DNA from: Hydrogenophaga sp.
GTDB taxonomy: Bacteria > Pseudomonadota > Gammaproteobacteria > Burkholderiales > Burkholderiaceae_C
Reading direction: 5' to 3'
DNA: 64,000 nt
Assembly (NCBI RefSeq): GCF_030651625.1
Contig: NZ_JAUSCF010000031.1
Location: 124,001-188,000 of the forward strand
Under the pieces are notes generated by a model. The model saw only the letters and a program-made list of their open reading frames with translations. It made no database searches and was not told where the DNA came from. The position numbers and the translations under genes are program-made. Numbering within the stretch: the stretch's first letter is position 1; each line of letters starts with the position of its first letter. Below, in pieces: positions 18,941 to 28,069 of this stretch.

Positions 18941-18988
18941 GGGGTTGAGGCTTGAGGGAATTCCCTCGGTGGCTTCAGCCCCTTTTTT
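18941..18988 (+). terminator. Terminator or attenuator between rplT and pheS
   Basis: GGGGTTGAGGC (18941-18951) pairs with GCTTCAGCCCC (18972-18982) using two G-U pairs, and the inner GAGGG/CCCTC extends the stem. Six T follow. It lies 25 nt before pheS. I see no phenylalanine-rich leader peptide, so simple partial termination is as likely as pheST attenuation. Confidence 0.75.
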
Positions 18989-19013
18989 GTTGACATCGAT
19001 TTCAAGTAAACAC

Positions 19014-20066
19014 ATGAATGAGCTGGACGCACTGGTAGACAACGCCCGAACAGGGTTTTCACAAGCTACCACCCCTGCCGACCTGGAAAACGTCAAGGCC
19101 CTGTACCTCGGCAAGACCGGCCGAATTACCGAGCTGATGAAGGGCATGGCAGCGCTTTCGGTTGAAGAGAAAAAAAGCCGGGGCGCAGCCATCAATCTGG
19201 CCAAGCAAGCCGTTGAGGCAGCCCTCACCGAGCGCCGTCAGGCACTGGCCGACGCTGAGCTCCAGATCCAGCTGAAGGCCGAGGCGCTGGATGTGACATT
19301 GCCAGGGCGCCAGCGCGGGCAGGGCGGCTTGCACCCGGTGAGTCTTACCCTGGAGCGCATCGAAGCGATCTTTGGCTCGATGGGTTTTGAAGTGGCCGAG
19401 GGCCCTGAGATCGAATCCGACTGGTTCAACTTCACCGCGCTCAACACGCCAGAAGACCACCCAGCGCGTTCCATGCATGACACGTTCTACGTGGAAGGTG
19501 GCAGCGAAAAGGCGCCCAACCTGTTACGGACCCACACCAGTCCGATGCAGATTCGCCATGCGGTGCAACACGTCAAGCGCCATCGTGCAAACCTTGATGC
19601 GGGTTTACCGATGCCAGAAATTCGTGTCATCGCTCCTGGACGCACTTACCGTGTGGACAGCGACGCCACGCACTCACCCATGTTCCACCAATGCGAAGGC
19701 CTGTGGATTGGCGAGAACGTGAGCTTCAAAGACCTGAAATTTGTCTTCACCGACTTTTGCCGCACATTCTTTGAGTCGGAAGATCTGGTGTTGCGTTTTC
19801 GCCCCAGTTTTTTCCCGTTCACCGAACCCAGTGCCGAGATCGACATCCAGTTTCAAGAGGGACCACTCGCTGGACGTTGGCTCGAAGTCGCGGGGTCGGG
19901 GCAGGTGCATCCGAATGTGGTCCGCAACATGGGCCTGGATCCTGAAAAGTACATCGGATTTGCCTTCGGCATGGGCCCGGACCGGCTGACCATGCTGCGT
20001 TACGGCGTGAACGACCTGCGCCTGTTTTTCGACGGCGATGTCCGTTTCCTTGCCCAGTTCCGCTAG
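19014..20066 (+). CDS. pheS: Phenylalanyl-tRNA synthetase alpha subunit
   Basis: 350 aa. The N-terminal coiled coil (residues 1-90) is followed by the class II catalytic core with [40 protein letters not shown] and [14 protein letters not shown]. With PheT it forms the alpha2-beta2 enzyme that charges tRNA-Phe. The frame is open upstream to 18921, but the terminator lies in that stretch and ATG 19014 gives the family N-terminus. Confidence 0.97.
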   Translation: MNELDALVDNARTGFSQATTPADLENVKALYLGKTGRITELMKGMAALSVEEKKSRGAAINLAKQAVEAALTERRQALADAELQIQLKAEALDVTLPGRQRGQGGLHPVSLTLERIEAIFGSMGFEVAEGPEIESDWFNFTALNTPEDHPARSMHDTFYVEGGSEKAPNLLRTHTSPMQIRHAVQHVKRHRANLDAGLPMPEIRVIAPGRTYRVDSDATHSPMFHQCEGLWIGENVSFKDLKFVFTDFCRTFFESEDLVLRFRPSFFPFTEPSAEIDIQFQEGPLAGRWLEVAGSGQVHPNVVRNMGLDPEKYIGFAFGMGPDRLTMLRYGVNDLRLFFDGDVRFLAQFR

Positions 20067-20191
20067 CGCATGTTCATACCTGCGACGCTTCGCTTCATTC
20101 CCTCGAGGGGACAACACCGGCAGCCTGGCAACGCAGGCTCTGTGGTGAGTCGGACCCTAGCCCTTGCTGCGCCCCCGTACTGAGTCGTTTC

Positions 20192-22627
20192 ATGCAATTT
20201 CCTGAATCCTGGCTACGCGCCTTCTGCAATCCGCCCCTCACCAGTCAACAACTGGCCGACACCTTGACCATGGCCGGTCTGGAGGTTGAAGCGCTCGAAC
20301 CGGTCGCGCCGCCGTTTTCCCACATCGTCGTGGGTGAAATCAAAGCTGCAGAGCAACACCCCAACGCCGACCGCCTTCGGGTGTGCAAGGTGGACGTGGG
20401 GCAAGGCAATCTGCTCAACATTGTGTGCGGTGCGCCCAATGCCCGCGTTGGCATCAAGGTGCCTTGCGCCTTGGTGGGGGCAGAGCTGCCGCCAGGCGAG
20501 GACGGCAAGCCGTTCCTGATCAAGCTGGGACAGCTGCGAGGCGTCGAAAGCCAGGGCATGCTCTGTTCGGCGCGCGAGCTCAGGCTGAGCGAAGACCATG
20601 GCGGATTGCTGGAGCTACCGGCTGATGCGCTGGTGGGCCGCAACATCCGCGAGCAGCTTCAGCTGGATGACATGCTGTTCACCCTCAAGCTCACACCCAA
20701 CCTTGCCCATTGCCTGAGCGTCTACGGCATTGCGCGGGAGGTGTCCGCATTGACGGGTACACCAATGAAGGAGCCGGAATTTCCAGTGATGTCCGTGTCC
20801 TTGCAAGAGCGGTTGCCGGTGACCGTGAGTGCGCCCGATTTGTGCGGACGCTTCACCGGCCGCATCGTGCGCGGCGTGAACACCCGTGCCACCACGCCCA
20901 CCTGGATCGTCGAGCGTCTGGCGCGCTGCGGTCAACGCAGCGTCTCGCCGCTGGTGGATATTTCCAACTATGTGATGTTCGAGCTGGGGCGCCCTTCACA
21001 TATTTTTGACCTCGACAAGATCCACGGCGGCCTGCAGGTGCGATGGGGACAAGAAGGCGAGACACTGAAACTGCTCAACGGCAACACCGTTGCGGTGGAC
21101 GCCCAGGTGGGCGTGATCGCTGATGAGCAATCTGTGGAATCGCTGGCTGGCATCATGGGCGGAGACTCGACTGCTGTGTCTGACGACACACAGAACATCT
21201 ACATCGAGGCTGCCTTCTGGTGGCCCAAGTCGATCGCCGGGCGCTCGCGCCGCTACAACTTTTCCACCGACGCCGGTCACCGCTTCGAGCGCGGCGTGGA
21301 CCCGTCGACCACCGTCGAGCATGTCGAGCGCATCACGCAACTGGTCCTGGAAGTGTGCGGTGGACAGGTCGGCCCGGTCGATGACCACGTGGTCAACCTG
21401 CCGGTGCCCATGCCGGTCACGCTGCGCGTGGCGCGTGCGGTCAAAGTGATTGGCATGCCGCTTACCCAGGTTCAGTGTGTTGACGCCCTGCGCCGCCTGG
21501 GACTGGCGCTGCAGGAGGGCAACGGGACAATCACGGTCACGCCACCATCCCACCGTTTTGACATCCAGATCGAGGAAGACCTGATCGAGGAAGTCGCACG
21601 TGTGGTGGGCTACAACGAGCTGCCCGAGACGCCGCCGCTGGCACCGATCACCGCCAAGGTCCGGTCTGAAGCGAAGCGCGGTCCATTTGCAGTGCGTCGA
21701 GTGCTCGCCCAACTGGGTTACCAGGAAACCATCAACTTCAGCTTTGTGGAGGAGCGCTGGGAGCGTGAACTGGCTGGCAACGCAGATCCCATCCGGCTGC
21801 TCAACCCCATTGCCAGCCAGATGAGCGTGATGCGCTCGTCATTGCTCGGTAGCCTGGTGTCGGTGCTCAAGTTCAACCTTGATCGCCGCGCAGAGCGGGT
21901 ACGGCTGTTCGAAGTCGGACGGGTGTTTCGAAAGGACGCTTCTATCGCGGCAAGTGACACCGCCGTGGCAGGATTTGATCAGCCAATGCGCGTCGCCGGC
22001 CTTGCTTTTGGCTCCGTAGAATCCTTGCAGTGGGGACTGATCGAACGCCACGCAGACTTTTTCGATGTAAAGGGCGACGTGCAGGCACTGCTCGCGCCAT
22101 GGACACCGGAGTTTCGCGCCTGCGAGCACCCGGCATTCCATCCGGGTAGAAGTGCCGCCGTCTGGCTGCATGACCAATGTATCGGCCATGTGGGTGAGCT
22201 GCATCCACGCTGGCGCCAGACTTACGAGCTGCCGCTCGCAGCTGTCATGTTCGAGCTGGACCTCAATGCTGTGCTGAATCGGCAGGTCCCTGTTTATCTG
22301 CCGGTGAGTCGATATCAGTCTGTCCAACGGGACCTGGCGATTGTGGTGAAAGAAAGTGTGACCCACGCTGCCATCATGGAAGCCATTCATGCTGCAGAGA
22401 GCCCTTGGCTGCACGATGCACTGCTGTTTGACGTCTACCGACCCAAAAAGCAGGCTGTTCTGGGGGATACCTTGACCGGAGGGCTGGCAGCAGACGAAAA
22501 AAGTCTGGCGGTGCGACTGGTGCTCAAGCGTGACGACGCTACACTGACCGAAGAGGCGATTGAATCCAACGTGAAATCGGTGCTGGGCTCGCTTCAGGAA
22601 AGGGTGGCAGCCCGACTTCGTACATGA
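20192..22627 (+). CDS. pheT: Phenylalanyl-tRNA synthetase beta subunit
   Basis: 811 aa, full length. It has an N-terminal EMAP/OB tRNA-binding domain (HPNADRLRVCKVDVGQG), B3/B4 editing domain, B5 domain, a catalytic-like core, and a C-terminal anticodon-binding FDX-ACB domain (YQSVQRDLAIVV). FSTDAGHRFERGVDP is typical. It is separated from pheS by 125 nt of GC-rich sequence with no gene. Confidence 0.97.
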   Translation: MQFPESWLRAFCNPPLTSQQLADTLTMAGLEVEALEPVAPPFSHIVVGEIKAAEQHPNADRLRVCKVDVGQGNLLNIVCGAPNARVGIKVPCALVGAELPPGEDGKPFLIKLGQLRGVESQGMLCSARELRLSEDHGGLLELPADALVGRNIREQLQLDDMLFTLKLTPNLAHCLSVYGIAREVSALTGTPMKEPEFPVMSVSLQERLPVTVSAPDLCGRFTGRIVRGVNTRATTPTWIVERLARCGQRSVSPLVDISNYVMFELGRPSHIFDLDKIHGGLQVRWGQEGETLKLLNGNTVAVDAQVGVIADEQSVESLAGIMGGDSTAVSDDTQNIYIEAAFWWPKSIAGRSRRYNFSTDAGHRFERGVDPSTTVEHVERITQLVLEVCGGQVGPVDDHVVNLPVPMPVTLRVARAVKVIGMPLTQVQCVDALRRLGLALQEGNGTITVTPPSHRFDIQIEEDLIEEVARVVGYNELPETPPLAPITAKVRSEAKRGPFAVRRVLAQLGYQETINFSFVEERWERELAGNADPIRLLNPIASQMSVMRSSLLGSLVSVLKFNLDRRAERVRLFEVGRVFRKDASIAASDTAVAGFDQPMRVAGLAFGSVESLQWGLIERHADFFDVKGDVQALLAPWTPEFRACEHPAFHPGRSAAVWLHDQCIGHVGELHPRWRQTYELPLAAVMFELDLNAVLNRQVPVYLPVSRYQSVQRDLAIVVKESVTHAAIMEAIHAAESPWLHDALLFDVYRPKKQAVLGDTLTGGLAADEKSLAVRLVLKRDDATLTEEAIESNVKSVLGSLQERVAARLRT

Positions 22628-22658
22628 CTGATGGATCGAGAGGATGGAGGATACCCGC

Positions 22659-22985
22659 ATGGAGCTAGCTGTTGAAAGTCTGGAAACCCCCGCGCTGACC
22701 AAGGCGCAGCTGGCCGAAATGCTGTTTGATCAGATCGGGCTGAATAAGCGCGAGTCGAAAGACATGATTGACGCATTTTTCGACCTGGTGACGGACAGTT
22801 TGGTCGAAGGGGATGACGTCAAGATCTCCGGTTTCGGGAATTTCCAGATTCGAACCAAGGCCCCTCGTCCGGGGCGCAATCCACGCACGGGTGAGCCGGT
22901 GAAGATAGATGCCCGCAGAGTGGTTACATTCCACGCCAGTCCGAAGCTCAAGGAGCAGGTGCAAACAGCCGTCATCGGAGGGTAG
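22659..22985 (+). CDS. ihfA: Integration host factor alpha subunit
   Basis: 108 aa. LTKAQLAEMLFDQIGLNKRE is the usual N-terminal helix pair, and FGNFQIRTKAPRPGRNPRTG carries the DNA-intercalating proline arm. IHF bends DNA for recombination, replication and transcription, and would help the island integrase next door. GGAGG lies 8 nt before ATG 22659, which is preferred over ATG 22644. ihfA after pheT is the standard order. Confidence 0.95.
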   Translation: MELAVESLETPALTKAQLAEMLFDQIGLNKRESKDMIDAFFDLVTDSLVEGDDVKISGFGNFQIRTKAPRPGRNPRTGEPVKIDARRVVTFHASPKLKEQVQTAVIGG

Positions 22986-23184
22986 ATCCATAGGCTTCAG
23001 GCGCATATGGGGATCGAAAGGCGTCCAACGACTGGTTGCACGCTCTGGAAGCACAGTGAGTGCCATCGAAAAGACGGCAGAGCATGCCGTTTGCAACACT
23101 TTCGAGACATTTTTGCCTGCCTCTGCACACGACGGGCTCTGTTAGAGTAAATTTCAAGGTTCGGTCTGTACCGCCTTGATTTTC

Positions 23185-23658
23185 ATGGAAAAAACGCTCC
23201 CATCTATCCCGGCCAAACGCTATTTCACTATTGGCGAAGTGGGGGATTTGTGCGGCGTAAAACCTCACGTGCTTCGGTATTGGGAGCAGGAATTCACCCA
23301 ACTGCGTCCAATGAAACGCCGGGGGAATCGCCGTTACTACCAGCACCACGAGGTGCTCATGATCCGGCGGATTCGTGAGCTTTTGTACGACCAGGGCTTC
23401 ACCATCAGCGGGGCCCGCAACAAGTTGCAGGAAATCGTGCAAGCGGAGCGCGAGCAACGTCGACACGACGACAGCGAGCCTATCGAGGTGATCGAACTGA
23501 CGGTCAATGGGAGTGGAGAAAATGAGGACGCAGTCTTGCCCGCCCAACTTCACAATCGGCTGGACTCGGTCGCAAGGAATGGCTCATCGTTTTCTCTTGT
23601 CCATGAGGTGCGCAGAGAGTTGCTCGAAATTCGCGAACTCCTCAGACATCAGGTCTGA
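23185..23658 (+). CDS. MerR-family transcriptional regulator
   Basis: 157 aa. The N-terminal winged helix YFTIGEVGDLCGVKPHVLRY, then WEQEFTQLRPMKRRGNRRYY, is characteristic of the MerR-like gene that follows ihfA in most beta- and gammaproteobacteria. A coiled region (about 75-100) and a polar tail of unknown function follow. The effector is unknown. No ribosome site lies directly before the ATG, so weak translation or a different start is possible. tRNA-Pro follows 35 nt later. Confidence 0.88.
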   Translation: MEKTLPSIPAKRYFTIGEVGDLCGVKPHVLRYWEQEFTQLRPMKRRGNRRYYQHHEVLMIRRIRELLYDQGFTISGARNKLQEIVQAEREQRRHDDSEPIEVIELTVNGSGENEDAVLPAQLHNRLDSVARNGSSFSLVHEVRRELLEIRELLRHQV

Positions 23659-23676
23659 AACCCAAATATTGCAGGC

Positions 23677-23682
23677 TATAAT
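23677..23682 (+). promoter_or_regulatory. -10 box of the tRNA-Pro promoter
   Basis: A perfect TATAAT, 11 nt before the tRNA 5' end, placing the start a few nt upstream of the mature tRNA. No good -35 hexamer is visible. Confidence 0.6.
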
Positions 23683-23693
23683 TTATGGCTTGT

Positions 23694-23770
23694 CGGCGTG
23701 TAGCGCAGCCTGGTAGCGCACTTGCATGGGGTGCAAGGGGTCGCGAGTTCGAATCCCGCCACGCCGACCA
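23694..23770 (+). tRNA. tRNA-Pro (anticodon GGG)
   Basis: 77 nt including encoded CCA. Acceptor arms CGGCGTG and CACGCCG pair exactly. The anticodon arm CTTGC/GCAAG encloses ATGGGGT, giving anticodon GGG at 23728-23730. The T arm has GTTCGAATC. Its 3' 27 nt are repeated at 46091-46117, so the gene is the integration site of the island and stays intact. Confidence 0.97.
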
Positions 23771-23811
23771 AAAACGCAGAGAGCCCGGAGTTTCACGACT
23801 CCGGGCTTTTT
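23744..23811 (+). repeat. attL: left 68-bp direct repeat
   Basis: Covers the last 27 nt of tRNA-Pro, the linker and its terminator hairpin. It is identical over all 68 bases to 46091-46158, and the sequences diverge immediately outside. Confidence 0.95.
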
Positions 23812-23820
23812 TGTTTTTTT
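23782..23820 (+). terminator. tRNA-Pro terminator
   Basis: AGCCCGGAGT / ACTCCGGGCT, a 10-bp stem with a TTCACG loop, followed by TTTTTTGTTTTTTT. The same hairpin is duplicated at 46129-46158 in attR. Confidence 0.9.
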
Positions 23821-23939
23821 CGCTCCGAAATGCGAAAAAACCCAATGAAATCAACAGATTTCGGCCCTCTTCAGATTCGGGTGAGTCCATCCCACAAGCG
23901 CTGAAAAAAGTGGCAGAGTGGTCCTCAGTGGTCTCGGGT

Positions 23940-23960
23940 ATGCGACAAAATTGCGACAAA
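23940..23960 (+). other. Candidate integrase arm-type sites, left end
   Basis: ATGCGACAAA followed by TTGCGACAAA, two tandem TGCGACA units about 130 bp inside attL. The same paired unit occurs at 46025-46043 just inside attR. Paired short repeats near both ends are typical of arm sites for tyrosine integrases; binding is inferred. Confidence 0.45.
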
Positions 23961-24000
23961 ACTTGTTTATCGCACAGGTCTCTATGCCGCATTGCGGCAG

Positions 24001-24447
24001 TCAGGGTCGGTACAAAGCGGGTCGTTCGACCACCGTTGGACCATAATGGAGTTCAGCTATCTGGGTCGGATATCGTCGCTCGCCGCAGGGGCCGTATTTG
24101 CTGCGGTCGCCAACCCCCGAAGCTCGATTTGTGTGGTCCTGGTCAAGGAACCTGCAATCGGTGTGCAGGGTATCGTAGGAGACCTGCGAGGCTTGTTCCG
24201 CCAGTCCAGTGCGCACGCGACCCACTGGCGGGTAGCTGAGAAACTTGCGCGTTGGCGCAATGCGCCCCTCCACGCGCTCGAGGAAGCCGGCTTCGGTAAG
24301 CCGGCCCACAACAGCGAAGACCTAACCAGACGACGACAGACACAGCGTGCCTGCCAGCTTGGCCTTGCCAGGGAAGGCCTTGTGGCGACGCCGGTGGGTC
24401 CGCAGGGCGGCTTGAAAGTCTGTTCGATACGAATACGTTATGGACAT
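24001..24447 (-). pseudogene. Frameshifted LexA-like regulator remnant
   Basis: From ATG 24447 the frame reads SYRTDFQAALRTHRRRHKAF, then AGTLCLSSSG and a stop near 24324. The next reading frame continues VFAVVGRLTEAGFLERVEGR and then APTRKFLSYPPVGRVRTG, the expected second half of a LexA/S24-type winged-helix domain. The downstream part to 24001 does not recover an S24 protease core with its Ser/Lys residues. So it is a decayed regulator with at least one frameshift. TTGAACG occurs twice, 18 nt apart, upstream of the ATG and may be its former operator. Confidence 0.6.
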
Positions 24448-24530
24448 ACTGTCCGTCGTTCAAGATGTTTAAGCGTTCAAGCGTCTTCGCTTTGCGCTTG
24501 GTACTTCTTCATCGGCTCATGTCAGCCGAC

Positions 24531-25928
24531 TCAATCGCCTAGCAACGCCGTTGGCACGTAGCGTCCAGCAACCCAGTCGTACAGCTGCAAGCGGCAGACG
24601 CCATTGAGCCGGTGGCCCAGCATCATCGCGAAGTGCGATGGTCCTTTAATGAACAAGTGAATGACCTCAAGGCGATGACGGCTGCGGAACGAGACGAGAG
24701 CAGCCTTGGTCTCAGCTACAGCCTTATTCATCGTGGCGATTCCGTCGACGGCGCGAGCGCTGACGAGATGCAGTGCATGGCCGCTGGCAAGGTTGGCGGC
24801 AATCCCCGCTGTAACGTCGTTTGCCATCCCGGTAGGGAAGGAAATGGTGGCCACGCCCTCAGCGCCAGCGCCAGCGCCTTGGACAGTCTGAACAGAGAAA
24901 AACTGTTCAACTCCTTGTGAGTGGTCGTCGGTGCGCATACGCCCGCCGTTGTGCTCGACATCCAGGATGAAGCCTCGTGTAGCAGAGAAGACGAATCCGA
25001 GCGTGCATGCGAGCGACATTCGCTGCTTGGCTGACAGAGCTACAGCAGCCCGCTGCCGGCTTTGTCGGACGAACGTGCCAATCTCCTCGAGCCTTTCCTG
25101 GGCTCTCCACCAGTCCTCGGCGGACAGGCAATCTCGACCAGGACCGTTGAATGCTGTGGCATCAAGCCCCAATGCAAACGGGGGTACTCTGCCGTCCAGG
25201 TGCAGCGGCGTGGGCGTCTGGGCCCATAGGCTCGCATCTCGCCCCAGCACCTTCGAGAGTGCGGCTTCGATTTCAGCTCGATGGACTGGCTGACGGCTGG
25301 AGCGTGAAACCAACTCAAGGCACATCAACCTGAAGGCGGCGATATCGCTACTGCGCAAGTCCAGCGACGGCAGGTGCTTCGTCAACTCACCTTGGAAAGC
25401 AGACTGGGCACTCTCATCAGCATACGTCTCGAACGCGACATGACCGAGGATGAAGGTCATCATCTCTTCGGACAGCCCCTTCTCAATGCCCCAAGCGATG
25501 ATTTCCTCATGCGAGCCAGTTAGCATCGGCGATGTCGCGTCGTAAGACCGGCCAACTCCGCGCACCCGTCCCACCATCTCGACCAACGGAGAAGTCCTCG
25601 AGTTGAAGTCCCGACACACTAGGACGAACCTTGGAAATTCCGCTGGTGATGTGTCGAAGACCTTCTTGAACTGCTCGATTTCCTTCCAGAAATCGCCCCA
25701 GGACAGTGCGGCACCTCCCTTGGCTTCGATGAACGTTCGGACCGTCAGACCGCCGCCGCCGAAGTAGCAAATCTCCACGTCACCCGTCGCTTCGCTCACT
25801 ACATGGCTGAACGCAGGTTGGAAGAGAAAAAGGGGAAGGTTTTGCAAGACGTAGGCGTCCTGATAGCCAAAGCCATCGCGGGCCGTATCGCCACCTGTTG
25901 ATTCAGGCGCAAGCAAACTAGCCTTCAT
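24531..25928 (-). CDS. cap4: Cap4-type CBASS effector: DUF4297 nuclease plus SAVED sensor
   Basis: 465 aa. The N-terminal part (GFGYQDAYVLQNLPLFLF, D50 in TGDVEI, and E68/K70 in FIEAKGG) matches the DUF4297 PD-(D/E)XK-type endonuclease of Cap4. The C-terminal half ends in a SAVED-type segment, HLFIKGPSHFAMMLGHRL then CRLQLYDW, which binds cyclic oligonucleotides. In characterised Cap4 proteins, ligand binding causes oligomerisation and promiscuous double-stranded DNA degradation, killing the infected cell. ATG 25928 has AAGG upstream and starts 4 nt after the cap3 stop; an in-frame ATG at 25973 would overlap cap3. It is the last gene of the operon. Confidence 0.88.
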   Translation of the reverse strand: MKASLLAPESTGGDTARDGFGYQDAYVLQNLPLFLFQPAFSHVVSEATGDVEICYFGGGGLTVRTFIEAKGGAALSWGDFWKEIEQFKKVFDTSPAEFPRFVLVCRDFNSRTSPLVEMVGRVRGVGRSYDATSPMLTGSHEEIIAWGIEKGLSEEMMTFILGHVAFETYADESAQSAFQGELTKHLPSLDLRSSDIAAFRLMCLELVSRSSRQPVHRAEIEAALSKVLGRDASLWAQTPTPLHLDGRVPPFALGLDATAFNGPGRDCLSAEDWWRAQERLEEIGTFVRQSRQRAAVALSAKQRMSLACTLGFVFSATRGFILDVEHNGGRMRTDDHSQGVEQFFSVQTVQGAGAGAEGVATISFPTGMANDVTAGIAANLASGHALHLVSARAVDGIATMNKAVAETKAALVSFRSRHRLEVIHLFIKGPSHFAMMLGHRLNGVCRLQLYDWVAGRYVPTALLGD

Positions 25929-25932
25929 GTCG

Positions 25933-26394
25933 TCAGCCTTCCAGGTCAAGGAATGAGGGATGGACGCTGCCATCAGGCAGGTAGGTATGAACGCTACCTT
26001 CGAGCTCAGTGGAGTTCAGGCGAACGACCATCAGGACCACGAAGTTCGCGCCGACGCTTCGGTCCGTGACAAGCGCGCGCATGCTGGCATGGTCTTGCGT
26101 ACTTGGTTGCACGCTGAATAGCGGATGCGAGTGCCACTCACCCAGATAGTTGAAGCGCTGGTAATCGTTGCCGTGCGCTTGGCAGTAGCGCTTGATGGCA
26201 CCAACCACGCCACCGAGGTGCCGCACAAAGAAGGCGACCGCACCCGGCCGATGCACAGTGAGACGTCGAACGACAAAGTGGTTTGGCCCGACATGCTCTC
26301 CCATCAGCACGCCGCCGCACTCTTTGTGCCCAGCCCGTCTCAGCGCTGCTTCTAGCACGATGCGCACGTCAGCCGGCAGCGTTACTCGAAGCAC
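25933..26394 (-). CDS. cap3: Cap3: JAB/JAMM isopeptidase of type II CBASS
   Basis: 153 aa from GTG 26394. The JAMM zinc site is complete: E25 in HKECGGVLMGE, and H88, H90, S98 and D101 in GEWHSHPLFSVQPSTQD. In type II CBASS, Cap3 removes the CD-NTase from proteins to which Cap2 has conjugated it. GGAG lies 7 nt before this GTG. An in-frame ATG at 26445 would lengthen the protein by 17 residues inside cap2. The start overlaps the cap2 end by 26 nt, which implies translational coupling. Confidence 0.9.
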   Translation of the reverse strand: MLRVTLPADVRIVLEAALRRAGHKECGGVLMGEHVGPNHFVVRRLTVHRPGAVAFFVRHLGGVVGAIKRYCQAHGNDYQRFNYLGEWHSHPLFSVQPSTQDHASMRALVTDRSVGANFVVLMVVRLNSTELEGSVHTYLPDGSVHPSFLDLEG

Positions 26395-28069
26395 CCGCAG
26401 TCTCCAGTACAGCCTCGGTAAGCTCGTCCAGGGCTGCAACTTCATCAGCAGTCAGCTCAGGAAGCTCGACGGCAGCAACAGGTGGGGGACAAGCGATGGG
26501 AATGGTGTCAAAGGGGGCCCGAAACTCCCAGAATTTCTTGAATCCAATGAGGTACGCCCCAACAGGGTATTCAGACTCTTCGCGGCAGACGGCATCAATT
26601 GCGAACGCCGTCATGGACGCCGCCAGGGAGCTCACCTCGGTATCCCCTGCAACAAGCGCGCCCTCATCAGTTTCGAGCCCATAACGCTTCGCCTGGAAGC
26701 GCGGCGCGTCAGCCATGTCACTCATCACGCCGTAGATGTGCGCGCGGGTGGCGAGGGGGTCAGAGTCGCGCCCTGGTCGGCTCCTAGCCATCATCGCGCC
26801 GACACCGCCTGCGAAGACCTCTCCCCATACGAGCGAGACCCTTTCGCCGCATAGTGCCGCAAGCGTCACGAAGGCGTCGGAGCTTGCGGTTGCGTCAATC
26901 ACAAGGTCACTGTGGCAGATGACATCCGCCAGGAGCGAGGCAACCTCTGGATTCTCCTGACCACCAACTTCGAAGTCGAGGGGCGTAACCTTTGCATCAG
27001 TCGCCACTTCCTTTATGCGCTGAGCCAAGCTGGCGACCTTGGCGAAGCCAAGGTGTCGAGTGTCGAGTTCGTTGCGGACGAGGTTCTGCGGCATGAGGAC
27101 GTCAGCGTCAATCAGTACGAACTGACGCACTCCCGACCGGGCCAACGAAACGGCAATCTTGCTGCCAAGCGACCCCGCGCCAATGACTGTGATTCGCTTG
27201 CTCGCGAGCTGAGCAAACTCTGGAGGCAGTCGGTCGGTATCGCTATCGCGCGCGTCAATGACAGCCAGTTCGGTTAGTTCTCCGGTGTCGGTAACGCGAT
27301 ATGCCCGAACGTTGCGCTCGCTGTCGCAGGCCACAACGGTCCTCATATTGAGGCGGTCTGGGCTGAGGGCGTGCGAGTTGGCAATGGCTCTCAGCGATTC
27401 GGCGGTTCTGAGGGTCTTGAGCTCAGGTCCGGACACGGCAAATACCCAGCCGTCCTCACTGGTAATCGAGTCGGTGCTGAGCACATCCTTGAGTGGTACT
27501 CGGTTGTCGGGGCCAACTGCAACCGGCACGCTCACGACAACGTCGTCAAGCTGGCGTCGAGCGACCCGAAGTTGAAGCCGCTGCGGAGCCTGCAGGTTTT
27601 CGAGCTGCTCCGCGAACTCACCTGTGACCAAAAATCGGCGCTTCTCGCCGCGGGCGATTTGGCCAAGGGTCAACTTATGCCGTGATGGTGCGGGCCCTAC
27701 GCCGGGCAGGACAACCTGAAGCATCTCGCTGAAGAGAAGCTTGTAGGCACTGCGTAGCAACTCCGCGCCGGTGACGCTTGGGTCCCAGTTGTCAGGGCCT
27801 CGCTCAAGGCACAGAACCCCGTTTCCATATTGATGCCTACTCCAGGCCCCGTTGCTCTTCGGTCGAACATACGCCGGGACCTTCGGAAACAGTGGTGGGT
27901 AGACGAGCAAGCCATCGAACTCGAAGGTGGGCAGGCGAAAGGACACCTGCAGCCCCTTGGGTGATGTCGACCATTTCCCCAAGCTAAGCCACGTCTCAGC
28001 GCGGGCAATCTGTTCTATGCCCCGCTTCTCGCGGGCCATTCGTTGCGGCTGGTCCTGGAGAAGCACCAT
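26369..28069 (-). CDS. cap2: Cap2: E2-E1 ubiquitin-like conjugation enzyme of CBASS
   Basis: 566 aa. The N-terminal domain (1-130) is E2-like, with the catalytic Cys at about residue 87 in HQYGNGVLCLERG. The C-terminal half is a ThiF/E1 adenylation domain with VIGAGSLGSKIAVSLARSG (glycine-rich ATP site at about 297-304), DADVLMPQNLVRNEL, and the DLVIDATASSDAF segment. Cap2 conjugates the C-terminus of the CD-NTase to target proteins and raises its activity. The ATG overlaps the CD-NTase stop by one base (TGATG). Confidence 0.93.
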   Translation of the reverse strand: MVLLQDQPQRMAREKRGIEQIARAETWLSLGKWSTSPKGLQVSFRLPTFEFDGLLVYPPLFPKVPAYVRPKSNGAWSRHQYGNGVLCLERGPDNWDPSVTGAELLRSAYKLLFSEMLQVVLPGVGPAPSRHKLTLGQIARGEKRRFLVTGEFAEQLENLQAPQRLQLRVARRQLDDVVVSVPVAVGPDNRVPLKDVLSTDSITSEDGWVFAVSGPELKTLRTAESLRAIANSHALSPDRLNMRTVVACDSERNVRAYRVTDTGELTELAVIDARDSDTDRLPPEFAQLASKRITVIGAGSLGSKIAVSLARSGVRQFVLIDADVLMPQNLVRNELDTRHLGFAKVASLAQRIKEVATDAKVTPLDFEVGGQENPEVASLLADVICHSDLVIDATASSDAFVTLAALCGERVSLVWGEVFAGGVGAMMARSRPGRDSDPLATRAHIYGVMSDMADAPRFQAKRYGLETDEGALVAGDTEVSSLAASMTAFAIDAVCREESEYPVGAYLIGFKKFWEFRAPFDTIPIACPPPVAAVELPELTADEVAALDELTEAVLETAGASSNAAG

